A stretch of 64,000 nucleotides of DNA from UBA940 sp031548515 (GCA_031548515.1 JAVBRB010000005.1:62001-126000), one strand, 5' to 3'; counted from the stretch's first letter, positions 1-9,295 are shown. The notes: generated from the sequence alone by a model not told the origin. Translations and numbers: made by a program.

Positions 1-2028
1 CGGAATAACGCCGCCCACAATGACCATGATGTCCTCTCGGCCCAGTTTCTTCAGCTCGGCTATGATCTGTGGCACAAGAGTGAGGTGTCCGGCGGCCAGC
101 GACGACACGCCCACTACATGGACGTCGTTCTCGACAGCCTGGCGTGCGGCCTCTTCCGGAGTTTGGAACAGCGGTCCCATATCCACGTCGAAACCTATGT
201 CGGCGTAACCCGTAGCAACCACTTTGGCTCCGCGGTCGTGCCCGTCCTGACCGAGTTTCGCAACCATGATGCGCGGCTGGCGTCCCTCTTCTTTCGCAAA
301 TTTCTCTGCGAGGTCGCGAGCGTGCTGGAATGACTGGTCTGTTTTCACTTCCGAAGAATATACACCTGAAATTGAACGTATTATTGCTTTATAGCGTCCT
401 GCGATGGCTTCGCAGGCGTCGGAGATCTCGCCCAGCGAAGCGCGCAGCCTTGCGGCCTCGACGGCGAGTTCCAGAAGGTTGCCCTTACCCGTGCGGGCGC
501 ATTCGGTGATGGCAGCGAGGGCTTTTTTAACAGCGGCGGTATCGCGTCCGGCACGGAGTTCGGCAAGGCGTTTGACCTGCGATTCGCGGACGGCGGTGTT
601 GTCAACCGCGAGGATGTCGATCGGGTCCTCCTTCTTCAGACGGAAACGGTTGAGGCCCACGATGATCTCCTCGCCCGAGTCGATGCGCGCCTGCTTGCGT
701 GCGGCGGCCTCCTCGATGCGCATTTTGGGAATACCGGTCTCGATGGCTTTGGCCATGCCTCCCAGACCCTCGATCTCCTGAATGTGTGCCCAGGCTTTTT
801 CGGCGATCGCAGCAGTCAGCGACTCCACATAGTATGAACCGGCCCACGGATCGACCCCGCGGCAGATGTCGGTCTCCTCCTGTATGTATATCTGAGTGTT
901 GCGTGCGATACGCGCCGAGAAGTCGGTGGGAAGCGCGATGGCTTCGTCCAACGCGTTGGTGTGCAGCGACTGGGTGTGCCCAAGGGCCGCGCCCATAGCC
1001 TCGATGGCCGTGCGGGCCACGTTATTGAACGGATCCTGCTCTGTGAGCGACCATCCCGAAGTCTGGGTGTGAGTACGCAGGGCCAGAGATTTGGGGTTTT
1101 TCGGGTTGAACTGTTTGACAATTTTCGCCCAAAGCAGACGGGCAGCCCTCATCTTGGCGATCTCCATGAAATGGTTCATGCCGAGGCCCCAGAAGAACGA
1201 CAGGCGCGGTGCGAAACTGTCGACGCTCATGCCGGCGTCGATACCGGCGCGGAGGTACTCCAGACCATCGGCCAACGTGTAAGCCAGTTCGATGTCGGCC
1301 GTTGCCCCCGCTTCCTGCATGTGGTAGCCTGAAATGGATATCGAGTTGAATTTCGGCATGTTCTTCGACGTGTATTCGAAAATGTCGGCGATGATCTTCA
1401 TCGAGAATTCGGGCGGGTAGATATAGGTATTGCGCACCATGAACTCCTTGAGGATGTCGTTTTGGATGGTTCCGGAGAGTTGTTCGAGCGTCGCTCCCTG
1501 CTCCATCCCGGCCACGATGTAGAACGCAAGCACGGGAAGCACCGCGCCGTTCATCGTCATCGAAACCGACATCTGATCGAGGGGAATGCCGTCGAACAGC
1601 ACCTTCATATCCTCGACCGAGCATATCGACACGCCGGCTTTACCCACGTCGCCCACGACCCTGGGGTGGTCGGCGTCGTAGCCCCTGTGCGTGGCAAGGT
1701 CGAACGCCACCGAAAGCCCTTTCTGTCCCGACGCCAAGTTGCGGCGGTAGAAAGCATTGCTCTCTTCGGCGGTCGAGAAACCCGCGTACTGGCGGATCGT
1801 CCACGGACGCATCACATACATAGTCGAATAGGGTCCCCTGAGGAACGGCGCGATACCGGCCGCGTAATTGAGGTGTTCCATGCCCTGGAGGTCTTCCGCA
1901 GTGTATTCCGTCTTGACGGGTATGCGTTCGGAAGTGAGCCATACGTTAGTTTCGCACGGCTTCGAGGCTCCGCAGCACTCTTTGCCGGCGGCGCCTGTAT
2001 AAGTCATATCTGAAAAATTTGCTCTCAT
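1..2028 (-). CDS. scpA: Methylmalonyl-CoA mutase large (catalytic, B12-binding) subunit, 3' end off the window
   Basis: Adenosylcobalamin-dependent interconversion of succinyl-CoA and (R)-methylmalonyl-CoA in the cytoplasmic succinate/propionate pathway. About 676 residues are visible from the ATG at 2028; family proteins are about 710-720, so only the last 40 or so are missing at the left edge. The N-terminal substrate barrel reads TMYVMRPWTIRQYAGF. The C-terminal cobalamin domain has the DxHxxG motif as D-G-H-D-R-G with the cobalt-ligand His at about residue 597. The gene starts 14 bp after the small-subunit stop, so the two are one operon with the small subunit first. Naming differs between organisms (mutB/scpA/mcmA). 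The call rests on motifs and pairing and is secure. Confidence 0.96.
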   Translation of the reverse strand, partial: MRANFSDMTYTGAAGKECCGASKPCETNVWLTSERIPVKTEYTAEDLQGMEHLNYAAGIAPFLRGPYSTMYVMRPWTIRQYAGFSTAEESNAFYRRNLASGQKGLSVAFDLATHRGYDADHPRVVGDVGKAGVSICSVEDMKVLFDGIPLDQMSVSMTMNGAVLPVLAFYIVAGMEQGATLEQLSGTIQNDILKEFMVRNTYIYPPEFSMKIIADIFEYTSKNMPKFNSISISGYHMQEAGATADIELAYTLADGLEYLRAGIDAGMSVDSFAPRLSFFWGLGMNHFMEIAKMRAARLLWAKIVKQFNPKNPKSLALRTHTQTSGWSLTEQDPFNNVARTAIEAMGAALGHTQSLHTNALDEAIALPTDFSARIARNTQIYIQEETDICRGVDPWAGSYYVESLTAAIAEKAWAHIQEIEGLGGMAKAIETGIPKMRIEEAAARKQARIDSGEEIIVGLNRFRLKKEDPIDILAVDNTAVRESQVKRLAELRAGRDTAAVKKALAAITECARTGKGNLLELAVEAARLRASLGEISDACEAIAGRYKAIIRSISGVYSSEVKTDQSFQHARDLAEKFAKEEGRQPRIMVAKLGQDGHDRGAKVVATGYADIGFDVDMGPLFQTPEEAARQAVENDVHVVGVSSLAAGHLTLVPQIIAELKKLGREDIMVIVGGVIP

Positions 2029-2042
2029 ATTCTTTCCGTGCG

Positions 2043-3893
2043 TTATTCGATTCCGAGTTCTTTAAGATATGATTTCAGCGTTTCGAGCACATTACTCTTC
2101 ACTGAAATAAAGTGCGAGATGCCCTGCGCTTCGAGTTCAGGCTGCGATGCCGGAGCGCCGGCTACAACCAGAATAGCCTTGCCGCCCAGAAGTTTAGCGG
2201 CTTCGGGAGCTACAGTTGCGTAGTCGTCGTCTGCGGCGCACATCACCACGATGTCGGCTTTTGCTGCCAGAGCTGCCTTGACGCCCTCTTCGACGCTCTT
2301 GAAGAACGTGTTGTCCTGGACGCGGATGCCGGCGCAGGCGAAGAAGTTGCAGGCGAACTGCGCCCTTGCCCTCGCCATCGAAAGCGAACCGCAGGTGAGC
2401 ATGAACGCCAGTGGAGCCTTGCCGCTGCGGTCGGTTTTCAGACGTATCTGTTCGAAAGGCATAGCGCCGCGGTAGGGTTTCAGCACATTGTCGCCGGTAG
2501 CCGCTGTAACATCGGCTTCTGTAACGGCTTTGTCGGCCACCTCGGTGAAGTTGGGATACTGATTGGCGCCCAGCAGGATGGTCCTGCGAGTTGCGACGGC
2601 CTTGTCCTTCGCGGCGGCCGAAGCCTCGATCGACGAAGTTATGAAACCTGCCTTGAACGCAGCGATGTATCCGCCCTTTTCCTCGACTTCGCGGAAGAGT
2701 TTCCAAGCCTGTTCAGCTATGCTTTGGGTAAGCGTTTCGATATAGTATGAACCACCAGACGCATCGGAAACCTGGTCGAAGTGCGACTCGTATTTCAGAA
2801 GCAACTGCACATTGCGGGCGATGCGGCTCGAGAAATCGGTCGGAGTTTCGAAAGCCTCATCGAACGGAACCACCTCCAGCGAATGCACACCCGCGATAGC
2901 CGCGCTCATGGCCTCGGTCGTGCCGCGAAGCATGTTTACATAGGGGTCGTAGACGGTCTGGTTCCAGCGCGAAGTCACGGCGTGTGCGAACATCTTCTGG
3001 GAGCATTGCTTCTCAGGATTGTACTGTTTCACAATGTTGGCCCACAGCATGCGCGCGGCGCGGAATTTAGCTATCTCCATGAAGTAGTTTGAGCTGACGG
3101 CCATGCTGAAACGGATCGTTTTGGCTGCCTGATCGGCGGTAAGGCCCGCATCCATAAGCTTCACCAGATATTCGTGCCCAACAGAAAGCGTGAAGGCCAG
3201 TTCCTGTACGATGGTCGAACCGCTGTTGTGGAAATAGTGCCCGCTCACTCCCGCAAGCCTGACTTTCGAGTATTTTTCATACTTTTTCACCAGTTCGGCA
3301 ATGCGTCCAACGCATTTCGAGCCATCCTCGCAGCAGCCGAATTCACCTTTGAGCGATAGCTTCTTTACTATCGGGTCTTTCACGAACGAAATGCGAACCC
3401 CGTTGGGATCGATACCCGATTTTTCGAGTCTCGCGAACATCATTTCGGCCACCTTGCGGACACCCTTACCCTGGAAAACGATTTCCACCGCTCCCAGGAT
3501 GATCTGGCTCAGCAGTTGGTCGAGTTCTGCTTCCGAGATTTCATTGTAGAAACAGAAACCTATCGAATCGCAGCCTGCGTCCAGTGCGGCGAGCGCCTCA
3601 GTATTGGCCTTTTTTACATCTTCGACGCCAACGGTCTGATGGACTCTCCATGCGTTGCATTTACCCGTGCCCCTCACGAACGGGAAGCATCCTGCCCCAC
3701 TCTCCATGAAAGGTATGGATTTCATATCTGCGGCCCTGTAATAAGGCCTGACCGTGAAGCCTTCGTTGGTGCGCCACACGAGTTTTTTGTCGTAGTCGGC
3801 CCCTTTAAGGTCTGCTGTTATCACCTCCTCCCACTGCTCCGTCGAAACGGACGGGAATTCGGCGAACAGCTTCTCTTTTCTGTTATCTGCCAT
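2043..3893 (-). CDS. mutA: Methylmalonyl-CoA mutase small (non-catalytic) subunit
   Basis: 616 residues, usual for the beta subunit of the heterodimeric mutase. It carries the same barrel plus flavodoxin-like layout as the large subunit (for example the ARMLWANIVKQYNPE and GGSYYIETLTQSIAEQAW stretches). In the C-terminal domain the cobalamin-ligand DxHxxG motif is replaced (LTCGSLSMARARAQ), which is the known hallmark of this non-B12-binding subunit. First gene of the operon; a -7-like element lies about 55 bp upstream of the ATG. The ATG at 3893 is the first in frame and gives the family N terminus (RKEKLFAEFPSVSTEQW). Confidence 0.96.
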   Translation of the reverse strand: MADNRKEKLFAEFPSVSTEQWEEVITADLKGADYDKKLVWRTNEGFTVRPYYRAADMKSIPFMESGAGCFPFVRGTGKCNAWRVHQTVGVEDVKKANTEALAALDAGCDSIGFCFYNEISEAELDQLLSQIILGAVEIVFQGKGVRKVAEMMFARLEKSGIDPNGVRISFVKDPIVKKLSLKGEFGCCEDGSKCVGRIAELVKKYEKYSKVRLAGVSGHYFHNSGSTIVQELAFTLSVGHEYLVKLMDAGLTADQAAKTIRFSMAVSSNYFMEIAKFRAARMLWANIVKQYNPEKQCSQKMFAHAVTSRWNQTVYDPYVNMLRGTTEAMSAAIAGVHSLEVVPFDEAFETPTDFSSRIARNVQLLLKYESHFDQVSDASGGSYYIETLTQSIAEQAWKLFREVEEKGGYIAAFKAGFITSSIEASAAAKDKAVATRRTILLGANQYPNFTEVADKAVTEADVTAATGDNVLKPYRGAMPFEQIRLKTDRSGKAPLAFMLTCGSLSMARARAQFACNFFACAGIRVQDNTFFKSVEEGVKAALAAKADIVVMCAADDDYATVAPEAAKLLGGKAILVVAGAPASQPELEAQGISHFISVKSNVLETLKSYLKELGIE

Positions 3894-3945
3894 AACGGTT
3901 TGAAAGAATTATTTAAGAATTTGAAAGTGTCTTTTATAAGCGCGC

Positions 3946-3953
3946 CAAAGTTA
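3946..3953 (-). promoter_or_regulatory. Candidate -7 element for the mutase operon
   Basis: On the minus strand the sequence reads TAACTTTG, matching the Bacteroidota -7 consensus TAnnTTTG, 52 bp before the mutA ATG. I see no clean TTTG at the -33 spacing, so this is a half-match. Confidence 0.45.
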
Positions 3954-3969
3954 GTAATTATTTATAAAG

Positions 3970-4013
3970 AATCCGGGGCCGCTGTTATTAAAAAAACAGC
4001 AGACCCGGATTTT
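3970..4013. terminator. Hairpin terminator between the small membrane protein gene and the mutase operon
   Basis: AATCCGGGG pairs with CCCGGATT across an inner CTGTT/AACAG stem; a T-run follows on the plus side and CTTTAT on the minus side. It lies just downstream of the minus-strand gene ending at 4037, so it probably ends that transcript. Confidence 0.7.
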
Positions 4014-4036
4014 TATCGGTTATGACAGGGATCGGA

Positions 4037-4567
4037 CTATACCAACACGTAATCGGAACCGTTTTTTCCGAAAGCCAGCATCTCGTCTGCCGGTTCGTAG
4101 TTGTGTGGAATATAATCGAATACCTGACAGAAGGTCGTACCGGTCTTCTTGCCGCGGTACATAACGACCATGACGCCCGTACCCATGCCGCCGTCTATTT
4201 CGGCAAGCCGTGCAAAATCACCTTTGCAGACACATTCGCGCACTTTGCCGAGAAGCTGCCCGTCGTAATACATTTCGGTGCGTTTGAGGAATTCCTTCGT
4301 GGGAACGTAATAGGGCCGTCCGCCGGAACCTGCAAGCACAAGTACGAGCAACACGAGGCCCGTTATCGCAAATATGGCCCCCATGAACAGCAGGCCGAAA
4401 GAGAGGTTCTCAGTGTCTTTTATCGAGGGCATAAGCGTGACCGCCACCATAGCCCCGCCGACAATCAGGGTGAGCAGACCGGGCATCAGGCTTCTTTTCT
4501 TCTTTATTACTTTGTCGGCGCCGAGTCCGTAGATGGCCTCGTCTATATGTTTTATGTTGGTTTCCAT
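4037..4567 (-). CDS. Small integral membrane protein of unknown function
   Basis: 176 residues. Two hydrophobic segments lie near residues 28-48 (LMPGLLTLIVGGAMVAVTL) and 56-80 (LSFGLLFMGAIFAITGLVLL), followed by a soluble C-terminal half with the readable stretch YYDGQLLGKVRECVCKGDFARL. I do not recognise the family. Single-gene unit: its own terminator lies downstream, and a 12-bp palindrome TACACATGTGTA (4596-4607) sits about 30 bp upstream of the ATG and might be an operator. Codon use looks like its neighbours. Confidence 0.8.
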   Translation of the reverse strand: METNIKHIDEAIYGLGADKVIKKKRSLMPGLLTLIVGGAMVAVTLMPSIKDTENLSFGLLFMGAIFAITGLVLLVLVLAGSGGRPYYVPTKEFLKRTEMYYDGQLLGKVRECVCKGDFARLAEIDGGMGTGVMVVMYRGKKTGTTFCQVFDYIPHNYEPADEMLAFGKNGSDYVLV

Positions 4568-4675
4568 TTTGTTTTCGTTTTTTAATAAATTTAACTACAC
4601 ATGTGTACACACAACTGTATTCATGCCACACGCACGAAACAGCGATAACAAATCAATGAAGTAAAAAAATGGAAA

Positions 4676-5068
4676 CTAAACGACGATATGCCGCAGGGTG
4701 TAAACATAATAATCCGACGATCTATTGAAAGCGCCGTTTCGTGTAATGATGGTATTGGTTGCGGCATCGGAGGCGGCAATATACCTGAGCGCCGCAACAG
4801 ATGATATGAATACAGTGGTTTCGGAATGGTTTGTACGGAAATTATGCTGCCTATGGTCACCCGCGACCGCATTATGAGTCGCCGGAGGCGTGAAAAGCGA
4901 ATTGGCCTCGAGTGCGATCTCGACATTGTCCGTATCATCCTTTTGCGACAGCTCTGCCTGTGCCGACGCGGGAAAATCAGCCGAAACGGCACGGACGCTG
5001 TTGTTCCGTTCGTTCAGCCCCACTGCAAGCAATGTCGTCAGGAAAAATATGAGCAGATGTTTCTTCAT
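4676..5068 (-). CDS. Small exported protein of unknown function
   Basis: 130 residues from the ATG at 5068, which opens with a clear signal peptide (KKHLLIFFLTTLLAVGL). The rest is polar with no motif I recognise (stretches VEIALEANSLFTPPATHNAVAG and YYVYTLRH). The same frame stays open far upstream through the ubiD gene on the other strand, but the signal peptide marks the real start. It is divergent from ubiD, with a shared 70-bp intergenic region; a minus-strand TAAATTTG (5084-5091) may serve as its -7 element. Likely periplasmic or surface-exposed. Confidence 0.7.
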   Translation of the reverse strand: MKKHLLIFFLTTLLAVGLNERNNSVRAVSADFPASAQAELSQKDDTDNVEIALEANSLFTPPATHNAVAGDHRQHNFRTNHSETTVFISSVAALRYIAASDAATNTIITRNGAFNRSSDYYVYTLRHIVV

Positions 5069-5125
5069 CGTGTTTTGTCTGCGCAAATTTAGCAAAGATC
5101 CACACATGTTATTACGCAAAAAAGC

Positions 5126-5133
5126 TATCTTTG
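5126..5133 (+). promoter_or_regulatory. -7 element of the ubiD promoter, only 7 bp from the ATG
   Basis: TATCTTTG matches TAnnTTTG exactly. The ATG of ubiD begins at 5141, so a start site at normal spacing would leave at most a few bases of leader. No TTTG at the -33 position is obvious. Confidence 0.6.
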
Positions 5134-5140
5134 TTTCGCA

Positions 5141-6970
5141 ATGTACAAAAACCTGTCCAAATTTTTGGAAACGCTCGAACTCGAGGGTGAACTGATACGG
5201 ATCGCCGCTCCTGTGGACCCCGTGCTGGAAATAGCCGAGATAACCGGCCGCATGACGAAAGCCGGCGGAAAGGCCCTGCTGTTTGAGAACACCGGTACGG
5301 CTTTTCCCGTCGTGACCAACCTTTTCGGATCGGACAGGCGCATGTCTATAGCTCTTGGTGCCGAATCGCTGGATGTCATAGCCACGAAACTCGACGGAAT
5401 CATCCATGATGCGCTCTCGCCTAAAGGTTCGCTTGCCGAAAAGATAAAGATGATGCCGCTGCTCGGCCGGGCCGCCCGATGGTTCCCGAAAACCGCGGTC
5501 GGACGCGGAGAATGCCAGCAGATCGTCCTGCGCGGCGAAGAAGCCCGGCTGTCGCTGCTGCCGATACTGAAGTGCTGGCCGTGCGACGGGGGGCGATTCG
5601 TGACCCTGCCGCTGGTGCATACCGTTCACCCCGAAACCGGCGTCCGAAACGTGGGGATGTACCGCATGCAGGTCTTCGACGATCGATCTACCGGTATGCA
5701 CTGGCATATCCACAAGACCGGTGCACGCCACTGCGATGCGTACCGCAAGGCAGGGATAGCGCGGATGCCCGTCAGCGTCTGCATAGGCGGCGACCCTGTA
5801 TACACATACGCCGCGACCGCGCCCATGCCCGATGGAATGGACGAATACCTGCTGGCGGGATTCCTGCGCGAGAAGCCCGTCCGGCTTGTGAAATGCGTGA
5901 CCAACGATCTGTATGTCCCGGCGGACTGCGATTTCGTGATAGAGGGCTGGGTTGACACGGCCGCGGAGAAAGTCACCGAGGGACCGTTCGGCGACCACAC
6001 TGGATTCTATTCCCTTGAAGACCCCTATCCCGTTTTCCATGTCGAAGCGATAACACACCGGCGCGATGCGGTCTATCCGGCTACCATAGTCGGAGTGCCG
6101 CCACAAGAGGACGCCTGCCTTGCAAAAGCTACCGAAAAGATATTCCTCGCCCCGATACGGCTTGCGTTGCAACCCGAGATACAAGACCTTTACATGCCCG
6201 AACCCGGGGTGTCACACAACCTGGCTGTGGTATCGATGGAGATATCATACGCAGGGCAGCCGGAGAAAGTGGCGAACGCGCTGTGGGGAGCCGGGCAGAT
6301 GATGTTCAACAAATACCTGATCGCCGCGCCCGCCGACGCCGATATTCGTAACGAGGATACGTTGGCCGGACTTATGCGATGTGTGGACGTTTCGCGCGAC
6401 CTGTTTTTCGGGCACGGAGTTCTCGACGTTCTCGACCATGCGGCCACGACCAACGGCTGCGGTGGAAAACTGCTTATAGACGCAACAGATCCGAAACCCG
6501 AAACACCGCTGTCGCTCCCGCCTAAATTCAACCTGACGGACGGCATCGACTCTGTCGACACCTCGTTGGCGGAAAAATGGCGCATACTTATACTAAGGAG
6601 CGCCCCGACGGCAAAACCAGATACCGCCGGGTTCATCGCCGCGAACAATACCGGCGGCATCAAATTCATAGCCGTTTTCGACAGCGCGACGGAAGGGCTG
6701 ACGCCTTACGAACTTCTGTGGCTCGGAACCGCAAACACCGATCCTGTACGAGACATTACGACAAACAGCGGTATTGCCGTCGCGGACTGCCGAAGTAAAA
6801 TATCGAAAACGGGAAATATGCCGCGGCGGTTCCCGAATGTTGTCACTATGGACGCTGAAACCATCGCGCTGGTCGACAGGCGGTGGGACGAATACGGCCT
6901 GGGCGAAATGATCGGATCGCCCTCCTCGCGTTACCGCAAACTATTGCACTCAGATAAAGCGGAGGTATAG
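5141..6970 (+). CDS. ubiD: UbiD-family decarboxylase (probable menaquinone-pathway decarboxylase)
   Basis: 609 residues. UbiD enzymes use prenylated FMN to decarboxylate aromatic or alpha,beta-unsaturated acids; in Bacteroidota the long form is usually assigned to menaquinone synthesis. Family landmarks: N-terminal YKNLSKFLETLELEGELIRI, the GPFGDHTGFYS loop, PPQEDACLAKATEKIF, and the C-terminal LLWLGTANTDPVRDI. It is longer than E. coli UbiD (about 490), as usual for the Bacteroidota type. No UbiX (prenyl-FMN maker) lies in the window. The following gene starts 139 bp later and looks separate. Exact substrate is inferred. Confidence 0.9.
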   Translation: MYKNLSKFLETLELEGELIRIAAPVDPVLEIAEITGRMTKAGGKALLFENTGTAFPVVTNLFGSDRRMSIALGAESLDVIATKLDGIIHDALSPKGSLAEKIKMMPLLGRAARWFPKTAVGRGECQQIVLRGEEARLSLLPILKCWPCDGGRFVTLPLVHTVHPETGVRNVGMYRMQVFDDRSTGMHWHIHKTGARHCDAYRKAGIARMPVSVCIGGDPVYTYAATAPMPDGMDEYLLAGFLREKPVRLVKCVTNDLYVPADCDFVIEGWVDTAAEKVTEGPFGDHTGFYSLEDPYPVFHVEAITHRRDAVYPATIVGVPPQEDACLAKATEKIFLAPIRLALQPEIQDLYMPEPGVSHNLAVVSMEISYAGQPEKVANALWGAGQMMFNKYLIAAPADADIRNEDTLAGLMRCVDVSRDLFFGHGVLDVLDHAATTNGCGGKLLIDATDPKPETPLSLPPKFNLTDGIDSVDTSLAEKWRILILRSAPTAKPDTAGFIAANNTGGIKFIAVFDSATEGLTPYELLWLGTANTDPVRDITTNSGIAVADCRSKISKTGNMPRRFPNVVTMDAETIALVDRRWDEYGLGEMIGSPSSRYRKLLHSDKAEV

Positions 6971-6995
6971 TGACGGTACAGTACGCCATTCCGGA

Positions 6996-7064
6996 GCAAC
7001 TAAAAGTTGCGACAAAGCCCTCCCATATTCAAGGGAGGGTTTGGGAGGGGTGATAACGCAACTT
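6996..7064. repeat. Short palindrome-rich intergenic element
   Basis: A hairpin GCAACT-AAA-AGTTGC (6996-7010) is followed by CCCTCCC...GGGAGGG and GGGAGGGG, and the block closes with CGCAACTT (7057-7064), the inverse of AAGTTGCG at 7004-7011. That makes a 61-bp unit with 8-bp inverted ends. It lies between ubiD and the HhH gene and was probably why the HhH frame can be read too far upstream. It resembles REP-like intergenic repeats; no second copy is in this window. Confidence 0.5.
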
Positions 7065-7108
7065 CCACCGCGCCATTAAATACCTTCGGACAAAAGACAG
7101 GCATACCT

Positions 7109-8263
7109 ATGAGTCATGGGAAACATACGAAAGAGCGTACCGGCGCGTGGTGGAAGTTCTCGAACAGGGAACTGCGTGCCATATTGTGGCTGCTGCCGGT
7201 CCTCGCCGTTGCTTCGTGGCTCGTGTGGGAGATCGCCAGGCCGCGTTTCGACGACACCCTGCCCCAATACGCCGACCTTGTCAATTCCACAGGCGGCCAG
7301 CAAACTCCGGCCGCTGAAACCACGTCCCCCGATTCGCTTTTCACGTTCGACCCCAACACCATCGAGTACCACGACCTTTGCCGTCTGGGATTTTCGCGCA
7401 ACGAGGCGCTCGGCATCGTGAAATACCGCGAGCGCGGAAAGGTTTTCGAGATTTCCGAGGATTTCGCATCGTGCTACCAGGTGAGCGAGGAGATGTACCG
7501 CAAACTGCAGCCTTATATTAATATCGGGGACGAATACAGAATCAAGGCATACGCGCGGGCCGACCGGAACGGCGGCAGTGATGGCTACGGAGACCGTTAC
7601 AAAGAAAAGCCTGCTAAAAAGCAACCGGAACTGCGGCCGTTCTCGCTCGACACCATAACCGCCGCGGGATTCCGTGAACTCGGTTTTTCGATGCGGCAGG
7701 CCGAAGTCATCATAAACTACCGCGAAATGAAAGGCGGGCTGCGCTCGGCGGAAGAGTTCGCAGAGTGTTACGTCGTTTCGGACGAAATGTTCGCGAGGCT
7801 GGAGCCACACCTCATCTTTCCGGAGCAGGCAGCAAAAAGTTCATCTGCCACGGCGCCAGTCAATCTAAACACGGCCGATTCCACAACTTTACGTTCTGTT
7901 TCGGGCATCGGAGAGAAGACCGTCGTAAGCATAATGGAATACCGCGAAAGGCTTGGCGGTTTTGTCCGCATGGAACAGCTTGCAGAAGTGCACGGAATGA
8001 CCGAACAGAACTACGAACGGATCTGCCGGCAAATTTTCGTGGATAGTTGCGATATTCAAAAAATTGATGTTAACTTTGCATCCGCCAAAACCCTCGGACG
8101 GCATCCTTACATAAACGCCGAACAACTAAGGAAATTGTTGAAGCTGAGGCAGTTGAAAGGAGGCTGGAATAACACCGGACAGTTAGTCGAAGACAAAATA
8201 TTCACAACGCAGGAGGTCGAAAAACTGGCCCCATATCTGCTGTTCGGGCGATCCGCCCAATAA
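7109..8263 (+). CDS. ComEA-like helix-hairpin-helix protein, membrane-anchored
   Basis: 384 residues from the ATG at 7109. An upstream TTG at 7007 is in frame but would translate a palindromic repeat, so I reject it. One N-terminal membrane segment (LRAILWLLPVLAVASWLVW) is followed by four helix-hairpin-helix units, the third most canonical (VNLNTADSTTLRSVSGIGEKT). Such domains bind DNA without sequence specificity; in ComEA they take up DNA, but Bacteroidota copies are uncharacterised. Repeats 1 and 2 share the LGF-x-A-x-x-I-x-x-YRE pattern. Located just upstream of rpsU, 43 bp apart. DNA binding at the envelope is inference. Confidence 0.85.
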   Translation: MSHGKHTKERTGAWWKFSNRELRAILWLLPVLAVASWLVWEIARPRFDDTLPQYADLVNSTGGQQTPAAETTSPDSLFTFDPNTIEYHDLCRLGFSRNEALGIVKYRERGKVFEISEDFASCYQVSEEMYRKLQPYINIGDEYRIKAYARADRNGGSDGYGDRYKEKPAKKQPELRPFSLDTITAAGFRELGFSMRQAEVIINYREMKGGLRSAEEFAECYVVSDEMFARLEPHLIFPEQAAKSSSATAPVNLNTADSTTLRSVSGIGEKTVVSIMEYRERLGGFVRMEQLAEVHGMTEQNYERICRQIFVDSCDIQKIDVNFASAKTLGRHPYINAEQLRKLLKLRQLKGGWNNTGQLVEDKIFTTQEVEKLAPYLLFGRSAQ

Positions 8264-8306
8264 TTTACACCGAGTTTTTATAAAAAAACAATAAAAAATT
8301 ACGAAA

Positions 8307-8498
8307 ATGATCATAATGCCGATCAAAGAGGGCGAAAACATCGAAAGGGCCCTCAAAAAATTCAAAAGGAAATACGAGCGCACCGGCGTTCTGAAAGAAC
8401 TGCGCCGCCGCCAGTACTTCACCAAACCCTCCATCGCCAAGCGTGAACAGATGCAGCACGCCGTTTACGTAGAGCAGATGCACAGGGAAGAGGAATAG
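8307..8498 (+). CDS. rpsU: 30S ribosomal protein S21
   Basis: 63 residues, normal for S21. The diagnostic sequence is MIIMPIKEGENIERALKKFK followed by RRRQYFTKPSIAKREQ, rich in Arg and Lys. S21 sits near the anti-Shine-Dalgarno end of 16S rRNA on the small subunit. Two in-frame ATGs occur (8307, 8316); 8307 gives the usual MIIxPIK family start. The AAAAAATTACGAAA leader is A-rich with no Shine-Dalgarno, typical of Bacteroidota. A strong hairpin terminator follows 70 bp downstream. Confidence 0.97.
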   Translation: MIIMPIKEGENIERALKKFKRKYERTGVLKELRRRQYFTKPSIAKREQMQHAVYVEQMHREEE

Positions 8499-8568
8499 GA
8501 ATTACAGTTTCCGGATCAAGTTTTCGCCCCTCGCTCCGCTGCGGATCGCAAGGGTATGAAAACATAAA

Positions 8569-8605
8569 GCAAAGAACCTGACTCGAAACGAGTCAGGTTC
8601 TTTGC
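8569..8605. terminator. Strong bidirectional hairpin after rpsU
   Basis: A perfect 17-bp stem (GCAAAGAACCTGACTCG against its complement) closes a 3-base AAA loop. It lies between rpsU (plus) and a convergent lipoprotein gene (minus, ends at 8723). There is no long T-run, but stem and position fit a transcription end. The 70 bp between rpsU and this hairpin hold no gene. Confidence 0.75.
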
Positions 8606-8722
8606 ATAAAGCGATATCGTAGTTATGTAAACACGTTCGACTGGACGGGCGCTCCGTTCCATGATATTTGCGTCAGCATGGACTTATCGGCAGGATTCAT
8701 CCGCAGACACATGGCGCAGCGG

Positions 8723-9154
8723 TTATTCCGATTCAAGAAAATAAGAGATCGCTTCATCGCTGATGCTGATGGTGTATTTTTCCATGTAGTCGGTCGAATA
8801 ATAGTACCAGTATTCGCGGCGGCGGATATCGTCCGAAAGTTTGCGCCCGGCGACCCATATTTCGAGCACGGCCGTATCGTCGGTCGGAGGAAGCATCGTG
8901 TCATCGGTGTATGTGTCCATGGGGATATAATTCTCGGGGCACCTGTCGCTGCCTGAGAAGATATTGTGTTGGCGGCCGGGTTCGATTGAGAATTCCGTGA
9001 TTTCGCTGTCGGATCCGGGTTCGGACACCCTGACTGTTACCACCTGTGACGATATGTTGCGGACGATGAATGTGGTCGTGTATTTATATGCACACCCGAA
9101 CAGGCTGAGCAAAACCCCAAAAAGCAGCATTCTTTTTATCGCCGAGATTATCAT
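8723..9154 (-). CDS. Small lipoprotein of unknown function
   Basis: 143 residues. Signal peptide MLLFGVLLSLFGC ends in a lipobox (LFGC, Cys at about residue 21), so it is lipidated and probably in the outer membrane or periplasm. The remainder has an immunoglobulin-like beta pattern (TTTFIVRNISSQVVTVRVSEPG) and ends in aromatic and acidic residues (YWYYYSTDYMEK). I do not recognise a named family. It is followed downstream by the shared hairpin at 8569-8605. No partner gene is evident. Confidence 0.75.
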   Translation of the reverse strand: MIISAIKRMLLFGVLLSLFGCAYKYTTTFIVRNISSQVVTVRVSEPGSDSEITEFSIEPGRQHNIFSGSDRCPENYIPMDTYTDDTMLPPTDDTAVLEIWVAGRKLSDDIRRREYWYYYSTDYMEKYTISISDEAISYFLESE

Positions 9155-9295
9155 ATGCAGGATATATCCGGAAAACCGTACCCGGAATTATTCAAACGTA
9201 AATACACGCGAAACTATACGCCCAAGGTGGCATAGCCACCGACCCAGGCCCGTCAGTCAGCCACCTGTTGGCGCGGGGCAAACCGATAGAGGTAA

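Noticed and set aside
4596..4607. Palindrome TACACATGTGTA as an operator
   Set aside because: Only one copy and no promoter elements next to it; kept as a remark in the gene entry.
4676..6184. 502-codon minus-strand frame across ubiD
   Set aside because: Only its last 130 codons (from 5068) form a protein with a signal peptide; the rest is the antisense shadow of ubiD.
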